NCBI GenBank assembly: GCA_937888775.1
Contig: CALAQT010000212.1
Location: forward strand, 1-9,173
Direction of reading: 5' to 3'
Origin: an uncultured Actinomycetes bacterium
GTDB taxonomy: Bacteria > Actinomycetota > Thermoleophilia > Solirubrobacterales > Solirubrobacteraceae
Length of the DNA: 9,173 bases
Shown here: positions 7,293 through 9,173 of the stretch, piece after piece
How the letters are laid out: each line of letters starts with the position of its first letter
Numbering within the stretch: position 1 is the first letter of the stretch
Program-made: the position numbers and the translations under genes
The notes under the pieces: model-generated
Told to the model about the DNA's origin: nothing
What the model saw: only the letters and a program-made list of their open reading frames with translations
Database searches by the model: none

Positions 7293-7298
7293 CCATAC

Positions 7299-7712
7299 AT
7301 GAGCCGACCGACACCGAGCAACGATTTCGCTGATCTCCTCGAGGAACTCGAGCGCGAGGCACGCGAGGAGGGTCCTACTGCGGTGGCCGAAATGGAGGCC
7401 CTGCACGATTACTACGGTCTGGTCGGAGAACTCATTCGACTGCGCCGGCACCGCCAGATGACCCAAAAGCAACTCGAGGTGGCCACCGGAATCCCACAGA
7501 GCGAGATCAGCCGCATTGAAAGCGGCCACGCGAACCCCACGCTCGCGACGCTGCGCAAGCTGGTCCGCGCCCTCGGAGGCGAGATCAGGATCATCGAAAA
7601 AGACTCTGCCGTCCCAGCGGCGGGAACAGTCAGGGCGTCGACGCGACGCGCCGGCCGCCAGCAGGCGCCGTTTCAGGGGCGTCCGAACCATCCCCGCGCG
7701 GCCGGAATTTGA
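7299..7712 (+). CDS. XRE-family helix-turn-helix regulator, HigA-like orphan antitoxin
   Basis: This 137-aa DNA-binding protein has an N-terminal acidic helical part (10-40: DFADLLEELEREAREEGPTA and DYYGLVGELIRLRR). A Cro/C1-type HTH domain follows at about 43-98, with MTQKQLEVATGIPQSEISRI (54-73), then GHANPTLATLRKLVRALG. This arrangement matches HigA-type antitoxins, which bind their own promoter and neutralise a RelE/HigB toxin. No intact toxin lies on either side; a possible remnant ends 33 bp upstream. The last 37 residues are basic and Pro/Ala/Arg-rich, unlike the usual short tail, and may come from readthrough after a lost stop. The TGA (7710-7712) lies in the first of three 12-bp direct repeats. 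It could instead be an island regulator controlling integration or excision. Confidence 0.85.
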   Translation: MSRPTPSNDFADLLEELEREAREEGPTAVAEMEALHDYYGLVGELIRLRRHRQMTQKQLEVATGIPQSEISRIESGHANPTLATLRKLVRALGGEIRIIEKDSAVPAAGTVRASTRRAGRQQAPFQGRPNHPRAAGI

Positions 7713-7751
7713 CAACAGTTTTGACAACAGTTGGGGCGGTTGACAACAGTT
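7709..7751 (+). repeat. Three exact 12-bp direct repeats TTGACAACAGTT
   Basis: Copies lie at 7709-7720, 7721-7732 and 7740-7751. The first two are head to tail, and the third follows a 7-bp spacer (GGGGCGG). The array starts on the stop codon of the XRE gene and ends 66 bp before the tRNA-like sequence. Repeats of this size, number and position resemble arm-type sites bound by a tyrosine integrase or an excisionase. They could also be operators for the XRE protein. Confidence 0.85.
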
Positions 7752-7765
7752 TTTGGCGGTCCCCG

Positions 7766-7777
7766 GCGGACGTCCGC
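7766..7777. promoter_or_regulatory. Perfect 12-bp palindrome GCGGACGTCCGC
   Basis: The sequence is its own reverse complement and lies between the 12-bp repeats and the tRNA-like att sequence. It could be a binding site for a dimeric regulator or excisionase. With no loop and no T-run after it, it is not a terminator. Short GC palindromes also arise by chance in high-GC DNA. Confidence 0.3.
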
Positions 7778-7817
7778 GGAATACGAAATCGCCATTTTTG
7801 AGATCGCTTTGATCGAA

Positions 7818-7862
7818 CTCTTAATCCCAAGGTCACAGGCTCGACCCCTGTAGCGGGTACCA
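7818..7862 (+). other. 3' part of tRNA-Lys (CTT) without 5' half: probable att site
   Basis: Reading rightward, the sequence fits a tRNA from the anticodon loop on: loop CTCTTAA (7818-7824, anticodon CTT), 3' anticodon strand TCCCA, variable AGGTC, T-arm ACAGG/CCTGT as a perfect 5-bp stem (7835-7839 with 7847-7851), acceptor strand AGCGGGT (7852-7858), discriminator A and encoded CCA (7860-7862). The bases before it (TCGAA) do not pair with TCCCA, and no ACCCGCT acceptor partner or D-arm is found upstream. The T-loop starts with C instead of T, as expected in a non-functional copy. Elements that integrate into the 3' half of tRNA genes leave such a displaced piece at their far end. Confidence 0.7.
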
Positions 7863-7891
7863 CGGCGAACTGAAGGAACCCACGGGTGACC

Positions 7892-7923
7892 GGCTCCACC
7901 CCCGCAACGAGTGGTGGGGTGCC
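7892..7923. other. Imperfect hairpin between the att site and the next gene
   Basis: GGC (7892-7894) and CCACC (7896-7900) can pair with GCC (7921-7923) and GGTGG (7913-7917), with a small bulge and a 12-nt loop. There is no T-run, so it is not a standard intrinsic terminator. Its role is unknown. Confidence 0.2.
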
Positions 7924-7933
7924 TCAGCAAGTC

Positions 7934-7961
7934 TTGCAATATGGTGCGGCGCGGCTACACT
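7934..7961 (+). promoter_or_regulatory. Leaderless promoter of the stalk-domain protein gene
   Basis: TTGCAA (7934-7939) and TACACT (7956-7961) are 16 nt apart. Six nt separate the -10 from the ATG at 7968, so transcription would begin at the start codon. No Shine-Dalgarno precedes this ATG, which fits a leaderless mRNA. Confidence 0.55.
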
Positions 7962-7967
7962 CGCGAA

Positions 7968-8660
7968 ATGTCTCAAACAGGTCGCACGGGACTGACCGGC
8001 CAGGGCCGGGCCGTCCTCCTCGTCGCGTTGTTCGCGGCAGTGGCGGGCGGAACACTGCTGCTCACCTCGGCGCGGCAGCCGACGTCCTCCACGCCGCCCG
8101 GGGCCGTGCTCGGACTGCAGACGGCCAGCCCGAGCACCTCGCCGTCGGCCTCCGCCACCACCGCCCCGACCGCCCCGACCGCCACGCTCGCCCCCTCCAC
8201 GCCGGCGCCAACCGCGGCTCCGATCGCTCCTCCCACGGTGGCCCCGACGCCCGCGCCGACTCGCGTACCGACCCCGACGGGAACCCCCGTCGGCGCGGGA
8301 CCGCCGCCGTGCTCCCAGGAGCCCACGCGGGAGACGCTGAATACCGACCACCAGCAATACCCGCAGGGGACGTCCGTTCTGGTCACCGCCACCAGCACGA
8401 ACCTCGGCGCCGACTGTGTCGAGCACCCGACGGTGACCATCCGGATTCTCGGGCCCAATGGCCAGGTGAGCGCTACGAGCACCGCGTCGTCAGCGTCCTC
8501 CATCTGGAAATCGGGATCGACGCACAGCGCGAGCTACCAGTGGAACCAAACGGACTGCTCCACGTCGCCGTGCACGGCGGCCGCCCCCGGTCAGTACCAC
8601 GCGACCGTCAACTGGGACGCCTACGCGCCGCTGTCGCTGCCGTTCACCGTGAGCCGATGA
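7968..8660 (+). CDS. Membrane-anchored protein with Pro/Thr/Ala stalk and four-cysteine extracytoplasmic domain
   Basis: The 230-aa protein has four parts: a short basic cytoplasmic N-terminus; one hydrophobic helix (about 14-34, AVLLVALFAAVAGGTLLL) that acts as signal anchor or signal peptide; a low-complexity stalk rich in Pro, Thr, Ala and Ser (about 38-114); and a C-terminal domain (115-230). That domain has cysteines 115, 150, 197 and 202, probably two disulfides. It contains YPQGTSVLVTATSTNLGADC, VTIRILGPNGQV, YQWNQTDCSTSPC and APGQYHATVNW. The pattern suggests an Ig-like beta-sandwich, loosely like BsuPI-type domains; this is tentative. No lipobox cysteine is present. ATG 7968 is preferred over the frame's earlier ATG at 7911, because the promoter places the transcript start there. 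Its 3' end overlaps the convergent gene by 17 bp. Confidence 0.8.
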   Translation: MSQTGRTGLTGQGRAVLLVALFAAVAGGTLLLTSARQPTSSTPPGAVLGLQTASPSTSPSASATTAPTAPTATLAPSTPAPTAAPIAPPTVAPTPAPTRVPTPTGTPVGAGPPPCSQEPTRETLNTDHQQYPQGTSVLVTATSTNLGADCVEHPTVTIRILGPNGQVSATSTASSASSIWKSGSTHSASYQWNQTDCSTSPCTAAAPGQYHATVNWDAYAPLSLPFTVSR

Positions 8661-8847
8661 ACGGCAGGCAGAAGGTCAGAAGGCCCCACGCCCACCAGTA
8701 ACGGTTGTGCTGTGCTCGAGCCTGGGCCACGGTGAATATCGCGAAGGTGAAGCCCATCAAGAGGCCGATCGCTACGTAGACACCGACCCTGTTGTCGTAG
8801 GTGACTGGCGAGGAGTACGGGGCCAGTGACGGGTCGGTTGTATTCAC
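8644..8847 (-). CDS. Small two-helix membrane protein of unknown function
   Basis: The 67-aa protein starts at GTG 8847. A polar N-terminus (MNTTDPSLAPYSSPVTYDNR) is followed by a hydrophobic helix (about 21-42, VGVYVAIGLLMGFTFAIFTV), a short basic loop (QARAQHNR), and a second aromatic helix (about 50-64, YWWAWGLLTFCLPFIG). I do not recognise the family; the layout resembles the small phospholipase_D-nuclease-like or superinfection-immunity membrane proteins only in general shape. TAGGGT lies 6 nt upstream of the GTG and could be a -10 for a leaderless mRNA; GGGTGGCGG in the same place could instead act as a ribosome site. It converges with the stalk protein gene, overlapping by 17 bp. Confidence 0.6.
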   Translation of the reverse strand: MNTTDPSLAPYSSPVTYDNRVGVYVAIGLLMGFTFAIFTVAQARAQHNRYWWAWGLLTFCLPFIGSR

Positions 8848-8853
8848 GCCGCC

Positions 8854-8859
8854 ACCCTA
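8854..8859 (-). promoter_or_regulatory. Candidate -10 box of the small membrane protein gene
   Basis: TAGGGT on the minus strand ends 6 nt before the GTG at 8847, the same spacing as at the two other leaderless candidates in this window. The -35 is poor (TGGTCA, 16 nt further upstream), so the call rests mainly on spacing. Confidence 0.3.
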
Positions 8860-8905
8860 CGACAGTTCGCGCGGGTGACCATCCCCACCTCCTGACCTTC
8901 GGCGT

Positions 8906-9173
8906 TCAGGCCAGCTTGGACTCGGCGGCGACCGTTCGCCGCCGTCGCACCCACCACGCTCCGGCCGCGGCCAGCGCACCGGCCGCGAGCAGGGCCCCCG
9001 ATAGCGGCGCCTCCGGCGTGCTGACGGGGGCGCACACGCCGCTCGGCACCTTGACGGCACCGCCGGCCGGCTCCTGGGCCGGCAGCGACGTGTTGGAGAC
9101 GATGACCGGGTCCTGGACGACCGGGGACGTGCTCGCATTCAGCGAGCCGATGGTCCCGGTGACCGTGCACTGG
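8906..9173 (-). CDS. C-terminal end of a surface protein with helix-plus-arginine anchor, partial
   Basis: The 88 visible codons end at TGA 8908-8906; the start lies beyond the right edge of the window. The protein begins QCTVTGTIGSLNASTSPVV, continues through VIVSNTSLPAQEPAGGAVKV and GVCAPVSTPEAPLS, and ends with a helix (GALLAAGALAAAGAWW) followed by VRRRRTVAAESKLA. This is a typical extracytoplasmic protein tail: two cysteines, a Pro/Glu-rich linker, one membrane helix and a basic cytoplasmic stop. There is no LPXTG, so a class A sortase would not be expected to process it; it may stay as a C-terminal membrane anchor. Two other minus-strand frames here are open but read as arginine-rich noise, and this frame alone has protein-like composition. 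Confidence 0.7.
   Translation of the reverse strand, partial: QCTVTGTIGSLNASTSPVVQDPVIVSNTSLPAQEPAGGAVKVPSGVCAPVSTPEAPLSGALLAAGALAAAGAWWVRRRRTVAAESKLA

Noticed and set aside
7709..7751. Short CRISPR-like array
   Set aside because: Units are only 12 bp, two copies abut without a spacer, and there are no cas genes.
7630..7899. Minus-strand frame of 89 codons containing ATGVEPVTLGL
   Set aside because: That peptide is the familiar antisense translation of a tRNA 3' end; here it reads through the tRNA-like att sequence and the repeats, so it is not a gene.
7833..8426. Minus-strand frame very rich in Gly and Arg
   Set aside because: It mirrors the Pro/Thr/Ala stalk codons of the sense gene; the low-complexity repeat of RGG-like residues is a codon-bias artefact.
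8844..9170. Two minus-strand frames (8844-9170 and 8857-9138) that have start codons
   Set aside because: Both are Arg/Pro/Gly noise. The third minus-strand frame, without a start in the window, has a coherent surface-protein tail.

Overview
The window is high-GC DNA. Three genes have a candidate -10 box exactly 6 nt before the start codon, which suggests leaderless transcripts. Together with the IS types and the Pro/Thr-stalked surface protein, this points to an actinobacterium or another high-GC, mostly single-membrane lineage such as Dormibacterota or Chloroflexota. No single gene fixes the taxon.

Left part (1-7080): fragments of a surface-polysaccharide locus, heavily broken by insertion sequences. 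On the minus strand, reading right to left, lie an intact GT4-type glycosyltransferase (4750-3497), a second paralogous glycosyltransferase that has lost its N-terminal half and carries a frameshift (3496-2691), and a Wzx-like flippase (2694-1366). The flippase stop codon lies inside the terminal repeat of a complete IS5-family element (56-1374). Upstream of the GT4 gene is an IS256-family transposase remnant (4888-5706) with an internal deletion and no C-terminus. Rightward from 5828 runs a DPM-synthase-like GT2 glycosyltransferase whose 3' end runs out of frame into an IS110-family transposase fragment (about 6700-7077). A working locus would have the glycosyltransferases build a lipid-linked glycan and the flippase export it. 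Here at least one member is dead and others are altered.

Middle (7080-7862): a possible toxin remnant, a HigA-like XRE regulator with a candidate leaderless promoter and a palindrome at its -10 box, three exact 12-bp copies of TTGACAACAGTT, a 12-bp palindrome, and a 45-nt sequence matching the 3' part of a tRNA-Lys(CTT) from anticodon loop to CCA, with no 5' half. This looks like the displaced att end of an island that integrated into a tRNA gene. If so, everything to the left is island DNA and the backbone begins near 7863.

Right part (7863-9173): three ordinary-looking genes. They are a membrane-anchored protein with a Pro/Thr/Ala stalk and a four-cysteine domain (+), a two-helix 67-aa membrane protein (-), and the C-terminal end of a surface protein with a helix-plus-RRRR tail but no LPXTG (-, runs off the window).
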